Shown in pieces: positions 35,801-47,590 of a stretch of DNA of 64,000 bases. Positions within the stretch are counted from its first letter, which is position 1; every line of letters begins with the position of its first letter. The position numbers were made by a program, and so were the translations under genes. The DNA lies in contig DF236988.1 in assembly GCA_000708835.1 (NCBI GenBank), positions 124,644 through 188,643 of the forward strand. Direction: 5' to 3'. The stretch comes from Klebsormidium nitens. Its lineage: Eukaryota; Streptophyta; Klebsormidiophyceae; Klebsormidiales; Klebsormidiaceae. The notes beneath the pieces are model-generated. The model saw only the letters and a list, made by a program, of their open reading frames with translations. It was not told the DNA's origin and did not search any database.

Positions 35801-38800
35801 AAAGTCATCCATGCGGACAGAGTTCGTCATTGTAAATCTGAACCAAGGCCATGGCCCCAACAGAGTCCAACAGAAAGCGGTTTCCTCACTCGAAGCTTTT
35901 GTACCACCGCCGGGTCGTCGCTTAGGTACCGGATGATGGACGCCAGGGCGCTCGCACTCGTGTCGTGGCCTGCGAACAAATAACCACAAGCTTTGATGTT
36001 GATGAGCACCTAATAGTACTAACGGAAGAGCAGTTTCCTGGTTAACCCCAAGCACAAAATGACTCGCTCAGCACCTAAACCACCCTAACCCATACTTACC
36101 CACCCGACAAGTTTCTCAATGAAGTCCGTATTACTTTTACGAAACGACGCGATAAGCGTGCGCAAAAGAAGTACGTCAGCGGCGACAAAGCCGTGGTTTG
36201 AGCCAGTGGAAAAATCAGCTAGGCCCAACGATCAGAAGTTACAGACCGATAGCTGCTAACGCTTGGCGGTAACAGCACAATTTCCAAATCAGGAATGGGG
36301 GTGTTGCTCCCCGCAATCGCGTTGTTAGCGAAGCCAGCAATCCGTTTTGAAAGCGTCCCTTAAACCATTTCAGGCCTTGAACGAGACAGCTCCAAGAGAT
36401 TTGAGTCTCCGCATAAGCGGCATCGGAAGGTAGGAGAGACAATTCCAAGCGGTGCAACGAAAAAATATGGAGCTTACGTGGAGCTCACTTGGTTGACCTG
36501 ATGCGTTGCGAAGGACTATTCACATGTTTAACGGCTGGACTCCTGATCACAGATTCAAATCAATCGTCTGATCCAAATACAGGTCAGGGTCGTACTAGTG
36601 AGCACTATATCCAAGCTCCTCACCAGCAAAGAGCAAGGCGAGCAAGTTGTCTTGTAGGTCTTCGTCGCTCAGCTGCGCCCCCTGCGCGTCCTTCTCGGTC
36701 ATCAGGCGCGTCAGGATGTCGTTCGGCACAGGGGCGCCGCTGGCGAGAGCAGATCGCCGCTCCTTCAGTATGCCAGCCGTCTCCTCAAGGATGGCATCCC
36801 GGGCCTAGCAGGAGATCAGAATCGTCTTGACTTACAGGAATATCAAGAATCAGGTATAAACAGGTGAACAGCTTGGGTGGCATCTCAGAACATTGCGAAC
36901 GCGCATGCAACAGTGGCTTGGATCTGAATGACAAACGTGCTCTTCTCTGTGATCGGAATGTGCATCGAAAGCGGCAGTTTGTGCAAAGTGATTGAAGCTC
37001 AATTATACTGCTAAGAAACGGGGCAACTTGATTTGCATGGGAGAAAGCCCTCTCAAGAAGTACGTGCTTCGTTAATGTATTGCAGCTCAGCACACTTTCT
37101 GGACTATTCTGTTTGCAAGTCAGCAGGTCTCCATGCTCCAGCATAACACAGTTCCTTGAGCTCAGAACTTACATCCATGGATGCTGCGAAGCCGGTGAAG
37201 GGTATCCTGACAGCGAACAGGGAGAACAGCCCGACCAGCCACTTGTTGAAGAAGCCAGACAGCCTGTCTGCCTGGGGCCCAGGCTTGGCGCCAAAGATGA
37301 GCTCCGAGATGATGCTGAAAGTCAGCTGCAGCGAGCGGAAAAGGGAGTTGTAAGCTGCATCGTCAAGTTCGCCATGTAAATTGCCGCTGATTGAGCACTA
37401 AGCATTCGCTCACACCTGCTTCTTGCAGCTGCTGACTGTATCCATGTTCAAATGCTGCTCTGAACAGGGCTACATTGCTTCTGTATATTCAATATATTCA
37501 ATGTCTCTTTCTTCAGCACTGATAGAATGAAAGATTGCAGACGCTCTGCACGCAGACAACAATCAGTTTCCTTCTAAGGAATGCAGCAGCTTTGCCTATA
37601 CGAGCAGTTCATGAGCAGCTTTTTTTGTGCTCGAATATGCCTACCTTTCTAAGTTCCTGATAGGCCGCCACGGTGGTACCACTCTCCCATGTCCCCAATT
37701 GCGCCAGGACCCTTTCTTCTATCACAGGGACATATCTTTTGAGGTTGTCCAGGCTGAGAGGCCCAGTGACTAGGCTGCGCAAGTTCTTGTGCCGCGCCCC
37801 TTGCGTCGTAGTCACGGATCTCTCACCCAGGAGCATCCTGGTGGACTTGGGCCACTCCGTCTTGAACAACTTTTCTGCAACAAAGAGAACAGAAGATTCA
37901 TGCTGAGTTGCAATATGAGACTCCAGGGAAATTAAAAGCAGTCGCAATATTCACAATGATTGCACAAATTATAGACCTTCAGTTTTCAGCTTTACTGAAG
38001 GGAATGCAAAACGGATCCCATTGGTTGGCATGCCTTTCTTTCTGACCTGGCAAGTTCGTCGTAAATAGTGGATTGGAGCAAAAATCACAAGGCATTTCGA
38101 AAAGGACAATCACTCACACAAAACATAGCAATCAGTGCCATCGTCTGTGCAGGTTTAGCCAGGTTTGTGCACAGTCATACAAGTGATCAGATTGTCGATG
38201 TGCAGAATCACATGATGGAGTGCAGAAGCTAGTCTAGCATCTCACCATCCGTCAGAAGGAGCTCCGCCAACTCTGGAGCAGTGACCATGACCATGTTGTT
38301 CCCCAAAAGATTTGTCAGAAACGTCCTTCCATACTTGGCCTGCCTCTCCCTGACAAACGAGTCTGGATCCTCCGTGTTCTGGCTCTTTAGGTAGTCTAAA
38401 GTTTCACCAAGAACGGGCAGGCCAAGGTTCCCAGGGGGCAGCCTAGGCGATCCATTCGGACTGCCTGATTGCTTCATCCCCTCCATTCCCTCTGTCAGCT
38501 GATCCGTTGATTTGACTGCCCTTGTGCTGCAAGCCCTGTGTTGCCGCAGCAGCTTGCTTGGAAGCCTCCTTTCCTGATTGCTAAAAGAAGAAAGATCTCT
38601 GACATCCGGCATTGTCCTGCTCGCGCATGCTAGCCCTTGGGGAGAGATGTTGCTCGCCATCATGGAAAACCTGCCAATTGCTGAATGCTGATGTAGGTAG
38701 GTCGGGATGCTCCCTTGCTGCTGACGCGGGGCCAATGCTTGATGACACCCAACGCTGCACTGCCTCACTTCCTGCAATTTCACTGCAGCTGTACTTTTGG

Positions 38801-38885
38801 CCGCAGACGTCTTGCCTGAGATTGAGCCGCTGCAAGCTGGCTGAACATAGAGACGCGATGAGCACGCAGCTGAAACGTCTGCCAT
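32880..38885 (-). CDS. Cytochrome P450, CYP120-like (CYP85 clan), probably plastid-targeted
   Basis: Exons: 38885-38246, 37874-37645, 37325-37173, 36804-36624, 35969-35890, 35504-35418, 34989-34804, 34400-34361, 33586-33508, 32982-32880 (592 residues, continuous phase). Residues 1-148, MADVSAACSSRL onward and rich in Ser/Ala/Arg, precede the usual PPGNLGLPVLGETL start and look like a transit peptide. Seen: EWPKSTRMLLG, the I-helix FAGHDTSAS, the K-helix EGLR, PERF, the heme loop FGSGERQCPG with its Cys ligand, and the end PLPQPVEGLPI. The N-terminal and TWPLSTRILLG-like blocks match my memory of cyanobacterial CYP120A1, a retinoid hydroxylase. The substrate here is unknown; an apocarotenoid or isoprenoid is only a guess. 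The basic C-terminal tail KRRKRSAAD is unusual. No N-terminal membrane anchor is visible. Confidence 0.85.
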
Positions 38886-40202
38886 TTTGTAAGCAGGGGT
38901 GACTTCCTTGATCTATGGACAGATGGAGGTGGAAATGCCAATCTGAAAGTTGCCGCTCGTTTGCTCAGGTTCTGGACACTTGGATTGTGAGATGGGTAAC
39001 AGTATCACTCCCAACAGCTTGACTGGGGCAGCCCATACAAAGCTGAGGTGAGCGCCGTTTGCCAGTGCTGGAGTCGCTGCCGATCCAGAAGATCTGCCCA
39101 GTAGGAAGAGGAGCTCCTCCACAGCTCTCCATCGGCTTCCAAAAGCTCTCAAACGCAGTACTTAGCGCTATGAGTACTAAGTTTACCTAGCTTAGGAAAC
39201 GGCTCTTCATTGTTCAACATCAAAAGCGTGCGACTTTATGAGCAAACGCTCGACTCTCCAAGAATTACCTACCTGTTCCAAACTAGGTAAAACCTGTAAG
39301 GTGCATGATGCACGATGCAAGCTCGCTGCTCTATGCAATGATGCATGATGCACGCCAGCTAGTCCTAGCCTAGGGGCCTAGGGCCTTCAAAGTTCCAAGT
39401 GCGGCCGGCCAGGGGCCAGGATCATACATCGTCATTGTACTGCTGAATCCGAATGCGCATTTTGCGCCAGGGAAATTGGAAGGCGCACTGTGATTGGTTG
39501 AGCTGACCGGTCCTACGTCTGCAAGAAAGCCACCGTGGCAGGGTCCCATGCTGTCGTGCAGCCACGTACTAGTCAACCGAGTCTGACGTCAGTGCATGCG
39601 CACGTTGCAATTTGCAATCTGCATATCGCCAATATGATTGCGCGAGTCACCCCGCAGCCTGAGCTGGCCCGCACGCCGCTGCGGATATTAGGGGCCAATA
39701 CGGTAGACACCTTTCGACATCAATCATTTCAACGTTTGCTAGTGTCTATATTCAACAGCACAAGAAGGTCGTGAGTCGTAAGTTTAATGTAAGCATCATA
39801 ACATTCTAAGCACTCCGGCACGGTGTCCTGCACAAATGTCTATGCTCACAATTGAGGAACGTTGCGATGCTCTGGCCGAAACAACAGAGCAACCATGAGA
39901 GTCACTGTTTTCGTTCTAGGGTGGCACTGTCTCCATTGTACGTACCGTAGTTACATCAAAAGTATTTCTAAAATCGATGAACTATCCTCCTTGAGATCAC
40001 ATTCGAACTTAGCTGTCTCAAGACAATCTCCAATACGGCATGTATGTAGGCGCGCATTGCAATCCTAGAAAGACGGCCGCGCGGGGCAGGCTGTTGCCAG
40101 CGGTCAACTTTACATCCCACCAACATGCTTTTGCATCTAGGAAGACACGGTCTCGATTCTCGAATGTTCTATCCGAAGCGCAAACTTTTGCCATGTCGGG
40201 CT
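38886..40202. promoter_or_regulatory. Region upstream of the P450 gene and downstream of REV7
   Basis: Both neighbours run on the minus strand, so this 1.3 kb should hold the P450 promoter and the REV7 3' UTR. Near 39301-39353 the palindromic words TGCATGATGCAC and ATGCATGATGCAC recur. No coding frame with conserved motifs was found. Confidence 0.4.
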
Positions 40203-42408
40203 CTAATCCAAGAGTTGCTCGATGTAAACTTGGACCTGCAGTGCGCCTTTCTTGACCGACTTGATGGGAGTTATTACCGGACCCTCTTGTAGGTCCGTAT
40301 TGTCAGCAGACACCCATGTTACTTCGCGGCTCCCATTGGCAGCAGGCGGTTGATTGGTGTGGGCCACAATTTCCCAAGAAAGGTCTGTCACGGAAAGTGA
40401 GACAGGATTGATGTACCCGTTGAAAGTCGCAAAAGCCACTCTGCCAAGCAATTTCCGCTGGTCGGTCGAACTTCGCGCTACACCCGGGCAAATCCCAACC
40501 CGATTGGCACATCGTGGAAGGATATTGCTGGTGCTGTCCACAGCGGCACGCGATTGTAGCTGAAGCAATGGACAAGAAACACTCCATGTAGTGCATCCTG
40601 ACAGCGTGGAGTAAATTTGCCTTTGACCATCGCCCAAAGGACTGTCACCTCAGGGCGCCCGAGAATGCGAGGTGCAGATAGCCTTTCATTTAAGGTACGA
40701 GAGCATGTCAGAGCATTCAGCACTCCAGCACAGTCTTCTTTTTCGAAGGCCAGAGTATCCCAGGATCCCTGTAATACTGAGGCAGCACATTCGTTCAAAA
40801 CTTCATTTTCCATTTTCTATGCTAAGCTCCGCCCCGGCCACCCCTCATGAGTCCAGGTGTCGATCAAAGGTTTCAGGAACTTATGCGCAGCAAGCCGACA
40901 CAGAACACTTGCATCATCTCATACTCATACCTTTGGGCAGTTCTTCCGGCGGAGGCTCGAGCACTGAGAGTTTCATAAGCACCGCCCGAAGCGCCTCTTC
41001 GATCTCCGCAATCGGAGCAGAACCTGGGGCGTGTGGCGCTAGCGGCCCCACTTGGATGACGAACTTCTCAACAGCCTTGCCGGACCCATCACGGAGGACG
41101 ACCACAACTCTCTGGACAGCCCCCTGCAGCAGGAAAAAGGGTCATGTGTGAGTTCGATACCACAAAGAAAGCGGAAATTCTCAACGAAGGAAAAAGTTTG
41201 AAAGCATTGTCACCTTCTGACGATCTATGAGATCTGCCCGAAGGCGCTTATTCAGCCAGATGACGGGTCGTTTGGGGCAGCACTTGAGAGGCAGAACGAC
41301 TGCGATGATTGTAGCTGAAGCAGAAAGTCAATGTACTCTTCTACCAGGTCTGAGACGAAGGACGACCACAGTTTCCGCGAGGGCGGCCGGTAGCCTTGTC
41401 ATGAAGAGTGCGTTCAAAGTTCAGTGTCGTAAGCACCTGGCCTATCTTGAGACAGGCTTTGGAGTGATATGATAGCGCACCAACGGTGATCAGTGACTAT
41501 TATCATAAGGAAAATACTGCACGATACCGACGCAGCTTGAACAACGTTAAGATGAAGGCATCATCATCACATAGTGGCGGAAGAAAGGCAAAGAGTATTA
41601 CATAGACAGCGACTCAGGCTTCAATCATCACTGCCGCGATGAAAACTGCACCTGCATCAGCCACTCGTGAAGGCTCTGCACAGCACTGTGAATGTACTCC
41701 TGGAGCTCTGGGTGGCGGGCCCACTGCACCGGCACACTGGCATACCGCCTCCGCTCAAAGACCTCTGTCAAATATCAGGAAGAAACGGAGATTAAAGGTC
41801 AGAATAGAGGGCGGCCAGCTGGTAAGGAAGGCAACATTGGATACAAACAGCTCAGCAATGCAGCTAGGAACCAGGGGCGCGCGATAACTAGGGTGCAGGA
41901 AAGGCTCGACATGAGAAGGCTTACTGCTGAGCACAGAATCATGTGCAGCAACTTGAGAGAAGCGGCTTGTGAACAACGAAACTAAGGGATGTGGGCAAGT
42001 CCTTTAGCCGCATCCGCTGTGTCTCAAGCATCTATGGCCTCAACTGTGTTGCCTAAACACCATCGCTTACCTGGAGGGTAGACATTGCGAACATGGAGAA
42101 TGAGGTGGATTGCTACCTCAAGAAACTCACACACAATGTCCGTCAGCTCTGCACACAACAAGCAGCTCAATCAAGTTCAAAGCAGCCTCACGAACCATCT
42201 CTGGATACAAACTTGCCGAAGATAGATGAAGCAAGCAGAAGATGGTTTGCATTTCACTTCCAGAAAGCAGTATACGCAAGTATCTGTCAGACTGACAGAA
42301 TCTGGGCGACAAGCCGTGCAATCCTTTGAATTGGCAGGGCCCTTTGCTGCTAGATGAGCTTGGAGTTCAATATGCATTTGGTGCCTTACCTTTTGTTTCC
42401 GCTTTCAT
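40203..42408 (-). CDS. REV7: REV7/MAD2L2 HORMA-domain protein
   Basis: Exons: 42408-42390, 42148-42071, 41764-41652, 41123-40931, 40384-40203 (194 residues; human REV7 has 211). The first exon is only 19 nt (MKAETK plus one base) and is inferred from its ATG, the gtaagg donor and perfect phase. The core is strong: VCEFLEVAIHLILHVRNVYP, ERRRYASVPVQ, HPELQEYIHS, a VVLRDGSGKAVEKFV strand, and the C-terminal safety-belt segment LSWEIVAHT...ITPIKSVKKGALQVQVYIEQ. REV7 is the accessory subunit of translesion polymerase zeta, binding REV3 and REV1, and also acts in double-strand break pathway choice in animals. It acts in the nucleus. It starts 477 bp from the rhomboid gene, head to head. MAD2 was considered, but the C-terminal end fits REV7 better. 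Confidence 0.88.
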
Positions 42409-42885
42409 GGCATAACGATCACTCGATCCTTGGTACAGCTGCATCGAGCTTTTGTCACCCTGGGATCATCTTCAATGCATGAGGCAGCTTCAAGCTGAGG
42501 GTCAGGGAGAATGCTGCGACCCTCCAGCAATGCGCTGCACCCATGCTGCGATCGCCCCTTCGAGTCGACCTGACGTAGGACTACACCGTCACGGTACACC
42601 ATGGCTGCGCGAGAAAGTTTTGCCCTATTTTCATTAGGTGCTGGCTAAAACCGGCAGGTTTAAACTGCCGGTTGTTGGTTTCGAAGCTCGAATTTCCCCC
42701 GTAGACACGTAGACCGGCAGGTCCCGGCTGACCGACGGCACAGCTGAGAAAAAACTTTGTTCTGAGCAGCACGCTGCACGCAGCCCTGCAAAGCTGCAAC
42801 TCAGATTGTGACTTGAGGATGGAGAGAGTAAGGGAGGAAGAAGGCGCTGAAAGTCCGCTCGCACATGCAACTCTCTGAACAATAA
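42409..42885. promoter_or_regulatory. Compact bidirectional promoter region, REV7 and rhomboid genes
   Basis: Only 477 bp separate the two start codons. It contains a hairpin-capable inverted repeat, ACCGGCAG (42650-42657) and CTGCCGGT (42665-42672), with a further ACCGGCAG at 42713-42720. These could be transcription-factor sites shared by both genes (inference). Confidence 0.5.
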
Positions 42886-45390
42886 ATGGCAGGCGCTGTG
42901 CTGTGTTCTCTTCCGCCAACCGCAGCACTTTGCCTCAGGCATGGTGTTCTGAAGCCCTCAGCAAAGGGAAGAAAGGCTGCCTTGCAGCCAAAGATTGAGC
43001 CTACGCCCCATCATCTTCCACTCTCAAACTCATTTGGGAACCAGAATTGTGGTGTTCGTGCTGGCCCAGTCCGTTTGCAAAGCACCAGAACTGCTCATCG
43101 TCATGGCAAACTGCCGCAAAGCAATTGCCTTAGCAAACCCCACGAGTTGGCTAGTGAAACGGGTGTTCGTCTGCCTCAGAGTAACATCCCTCTCAAGAGA
43201 CGGCAGGTAGTCACATGTGGAGCAGCAGGAAAGCCAGATGCCAGTAGTAACCTGGCCCGCAACTTGGAGCTGGAACCGAGCACGAGAGGTCCCAGGAATC
43301 AGGCTGGCAACCAGTTCAACGGCATCTTCCTGCTACTGATTCTCAACATCGGCATCTATGTTGCTGATCATCTCTTGCACGTGAGTTGCCACACTGGAGT
43401 GGTGCACGTTCTCTGTCCTGAGCTGAACCTTAGAATCGACGTTGGTTCACCCAATCATGCAGCTTCTCACTTACATGCCTGCTCAAGCATTGAGGCAAGG
43501 ATCCCAGACAGAGCAGTCAGTACATGCATCCTGTCACAAAACTTTCAAGGATGGGAATGGCAATCATCAGGAAGGAAGTGTCTGTAGCAAGGATTGCTGC
43601 AGAGTTACAGTCTTATGTATCTGGATGCCTACTGCCTAAGTTCCTCAAGCTACCCGCCTTTCATGCGTCTTTCTGTTGTCTGCAGCTGCCTGTGATGCGC
43701 AGCCTGTACCTGAATCATGTCCGGCCACAGTGGTGGCAGTTTGTCACGTCCACCTTCTGCCACTTCAACTGGTAGGTCCACGACTTGATTGTAGATCCTC
43801 TGAAACTGAAGTATTTCTATTCAGAAACATGCCATCTATCCTTGGAGTTTATGGACCATCTTAATCATCATTATGGTTTATAGAACTGGCCCTCCTTAAG
43901 GCTTTGACATCTGAGTAAGGCCTGTTGACATCTTGGGACTGATTCGAAGGAGTCTCCTTCTCCAATGTTAGTTTCAGGCCTGCAGCCGCATCCCACCTAG
44001 AGAAAGCAGCCTATTACTGGCTTGATTTTATTGAGTATGCACACTTTTGTTTCCTGCCAGGAATCACCTGTCGAGCAACCTCTTCTTCTTGTACATATTC
44101 GGCAAGCTCGTGGAGGAAGAGGAAGGCAGCATCGGTGTCTGGGCATCGTACCTGGTCACTGGCATCGGAGCGAACGTCGTCTCGTACCTGCTACTTCCGC
44201 ACTCCAGCGGGGGCGCGGCAGTTGCGTCGTGCGGGGCCTCGGGGGCTGTCTTTGGTCTCTTTGCCATCAGTGTCCTTGTCAAGGTGGGGCATACCTCTTC
44301 ATGGCGAGATTGCGTTCTTGCCTGCTTCTCAAAAAGTGAGGGCCAAATGGTTCTGTCAAAAAGTCTTAAAAGATGACAGAGACAAACGGGCCTCGTTTCT
44401 GATGAGAGTATTCTGGTCGAGACTTGTGCGACTCCATCAGGAGACGTCCTGTCTCAGCACAAAGGACCGCTTGGTTCGTCAACCAGACGCGCGTTCGCGG
44501 TCGAAGCTTTGTTACTCAGCACGATCACCTCCTGCCTCTGTCGTATCCCTGTCATGGATTGATCTTCGAGTTATAAAGTTGAGACTTGCCGGGCAAAATG
44601 CTGACAAAGATCCTGCTCCTCATTTTCCAGCTAAGCTGGAACTGGCGAAAGATACTCGAGGTGCTCATCTTGGGACAGTTCGTGGTTGAAAAGGTGAGCC
44701 ACCAGCTCGCTAGTCTTCAAACGGTCTGTTGGTGAAACGTCGTTCGAAAATACCCCGGTAAGGCCCCCGCAGCTCCCTTTAAAGCACCTTTGGAGAAGGA
44801 GTCCACGAGCAAGTCTCGTTGACAATAAGAGATTGTCAGAAGGATCTTGTCAAACCTTTTTGGCGGACCGACAGTGGTGTAGAGGCCAGATTGGACGCTG
44901 TGGGAGCGTTCACCGTTTTGCTCCAACTTTTGGTTGCGTGTCGACGCGATCAGGGGCCACCGTTGAAGATGCAGATTCTGCTTATCTGACGAAATGTGTC
45001 GACGGATTGGATCCTCAATCAGGTCTCTAAGTTTTTGTAAGCACGAGGTCTGTCAAATGTTTGTATGGTTTCGCGAACAGAAGATGCAACTTGTAGGCAA
45101 GGTGCGATAGCAATGACGTTATCCATGGTCCTTTGAGAGCGAGGTCTAAAGCTATTCTTCCTGGAAATGACACGGGTAAAGCTTGTATACACTGAACCAA
45201 TTGCCGTGCTCTTCCTCAGGTCATTGCTGAAGCTGCAATGTCGGCTCGCGGCACAAAGGGCCTGCTGTCGGGAGGCATCAACCACGTTGCACACCTAGCA
45301 GGGGCGCTGGTAGGCGTTGCGCTTATCTACCTGATCACCAGGTTGCCAGAAGCCGTCTCTAAAGTTACTGACAAGGACCTCCTCGAATAA
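42886..45390 (+). CDS. Rhomboid-family intramembrane serine protease, plastid-type
   Basis: Exons: 42886-43380, 43686-43771, 44061-44283, 44631-44693, 45220-45390 (345 residues, phase closed on TAA). The first ~140 residues (MAGAVLCSLPPTAALCLRHG onward, basic and low in acid) look like a chloroplast transit peptide. Membrane segments start at NGIFLLLILNIGIYVAD. The rhomboid features are WWQFVTSTFCHFNWNHLSSN (L1 loop and HxxxN), CGASGAVFG with the catalytic Ser, and NHVAHLAGALVG with the catalytic His. Rhomboids cleave single-pass proteins within the bilayer. Plant plastid members (RBL10/RBL11 type) sit in the inner envelope and affect lipid metabolism, so that location is the likely one. Both catalytic residues are present, so it should be active. 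Confidence 0.88.
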
Positions 45391-46620
45391 GGCGACTTCA
45401 GCCTGTGTGCGTCGTTGCAGTCAATTCTGATAGATAGATCTGGTTCTAGGCTTAGGCCTCCAGATTGTAGGTAGTCGGCATACGATTCCGATTTCCACAT
45501 GTATAGTCGCTGGCGATTCACATGGGGAGCAGCGTGAGGCACTGAGACACATGGCAGCTCCAGATGCATACATTAAGCTGGCGGCGTTTAAGATGGTATA
45601 TCGTCGGCACGGCCATGCACATTGCCGGCGGCCTATGTACATCATTGTTCACGCATGTCCTTCACGTACTTCTTTTGCACAGCCATCAAAGTGAACGTAC
45701 ATTAGTATGTAATGCACATACAGCACGCTAGCCTGGCTGTGGACAGTCTATTTAATTTGAATGATGCAGTGGATCGCGATACATCCTGCCGTGCCGGGGT
45801 CCAGCACTATAGTCTGTATGGGCGTGCATTCCATATCTGCAGCTTATAGGGATTTCATGCATTAGTACATGATGAACATCAGTGGTGGGTTGGCATGTGA
45901 CTGCAGCAATGCAATCTACACTGGTCGACGGTGGACGCCTGAAGTTTGAGTAATTTTTTTGACTTTGCGCATACGTACTATAGCATAAATAGGATCAATC
46001 GTCAAAGACTGCCGTGACCCACATCAATAACGATTGCACAGTCTTTCGACCGTTGGTCAGAATCAATTTGCAACGGGCGTTGAAAGTGATTGAAAGGTGT
46101 GGACGCTTACACTGCAGACGACTGCTGACACGCAATTACGGAGTAGGATAGTAATGAGGCTAATTGCAGGTCATGCAAGCAGAGAATGGTGACCATATTA
46201 CACAAGCCGTACACGAAAGCTGTTCCAGCAAGTGCTGGCCATGCTTGGCAGATCAGACCCAGGAAGCAGGATTGGCGCAGCAGCAGAGCGATGACTGGCG
46301 ATCCGTACTAAAGCGCAGGGCAGTAAAGAGCACATTACTGTTAAGAGTTACCACTATTAACCTGGATTGCCATCACTCAGTTGTTCTTGTAACGGCTTTG
46401 AAAGCAACGTGCTCATTCACGTGTTGGGCCCATTAAACTCTGGACAAGGTAAGCGTGTTCTCTGAATGGTCCTTGCAATGAGGAGGTTCCTACACATGCT
46501 AAACTTAAGTGGCCCCGCAGAAGAGGGGGTGTACAAGTCATCATACTTAGCTCTTGCTTTTAGCTGATTCCGTTCCAGAACCATTCAAGTGTGGCAAGTT
46601 AGAGGAGCTAGTGCTTGTCC
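45391..46620. other. Gap between convergent rhomboid and GET1 3' ends
   Basis: Non-coding by inspection; it contains several TGCAT/ATGCA dyads. No gene or RNA is recognised. Confidence 0.5.
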
Positions 46621-47169
46621 TCAAAGCTTATGCTCTTTTTGTCGCTGCGGAACAAGACGCTCGACAACATACCCTCCGACCAATAGACACATCGTCACCC
46701 ATGGCAGAACCGCCACAGCCCCCCCCCCCTGCCAGGACGCCCCATGCGGCCACGCCAAGACACTCCCCAACGGCTGCACGGTGGCCAAAGGCAAGCTCAC
46801 CACCGCTGTTTTCTTATACAGCTGATATGCAACCCCCCGAAACGCGAGCCGGCCCATGGAAACCGCCGTCCTCCATGTGAGCCTTCGGGAAGGTTCTCCT
46901 CCCTGCCGCTGCTGCAGCTCTGCCAGGGCCTTTTCTTTGGCGGCCACCTCACGCAAGAGCTTTGCGCTTTTGGCGAATGTTGCCGGAGTGTTCAGCTGGT
47001 CGGCGCGCTTTCGTAGCTGGTGAATGCTGCGGCGGAGCTCTGCCTCTTCGCCGCTGGAGGGAGAGCCCTGGCAGCGCCTGGTGAAGAGAGCGGCAGAGAG
47101 TTCCACGGCGCAGGCGGCCAGAAAGAGCCACAGGGGCAGGAGGGAAGAGGGCGGGCCGTTTTCGTCCAT
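46621..47169 (-). CDS. GET1: GET1/WRB tail-anchored protein insertion receptor
   Basis: Intronless, 182 residues; it is the only single-exon gene in the window. The start is the ATG of MDENGPP at 47169. The open frame begins nine bases earlier with a TTG. Seen: a hydrophobic segment near residues 10-28 (LLPLWLFLAACAVEL), a charged coiled coil near 43-95 (EEAELRRSIHQLRKRADQLN onward), and two hydrophobic stretches near 120-140 and 150-170. This TM, cytosolic coiled coil, TM, TM layout and the sequence LNTPATFAKSAKLLREV match GET1/WRB. With GET2/CAML it forms the ER receptor that takes tail-anchored proteins from the GET3 ATPase and inserts them. Confidence 0.85.
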   Translation of the reverse strand: MDENGPPSSLLPLWLFLAACAVELSAALFTRRCQGSPSSGEEAELRRSIHQLRKRADQLNTPATFAKSAKLLREVAAKEKALAELQQRQGGEPSRRLTWRTAVSMGRLAFRGVAYQLYKKTAVVSLPLATVQPLGSVLAWPHGASWQGGGAVAVLPWVTMCLLVGGYVVERLVPQRQKEHKL

Positions 47170-47590
47170 CTCCTCCAATTGAATTTCAACTATCTCTAGG
47201 CTCTAGGTGTGCCCCTCAGCTGCCGCTGAAGCCAAGTCCAAGCTGTACAGCCTCATGAACAGCTGGGGCCCAAACGAATTGAATTCGAATGGATATAAGA
47301 GCAAAAAATGGTGCATAAGCGACCGTGAGGGCGAACGCGTCGCGGAAACCGCTACTCAGGCGTCAGGCAACTGGCGTTTTTTTTACCGCACTGTCCGACA
47401 GAATATGTACCGGTTTCCAGATAACCTATGCCGTTTCCTTCCCATAGACAGTCCAATCGGCATATGTTCTCGGAGATAGACTCAAGTCTCACAATCTTCG
47501 CCATGGCCCATTTCCGGAGGCTTGTCCTCCCAGACATTGCTCAGGGCGGCAACCCCGATCTCCTGACGGCTTTTAGTAGACCGTATCAGC

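Noticed and set aside
40203-42408. MAD2 instead of REV7
   Set aside because: The C-terminal block (TPIKSVKKGALQVQVYIEQ) and VVLRDGSGKAVEKF match REV7. MAD2 has a different safety-belt end.
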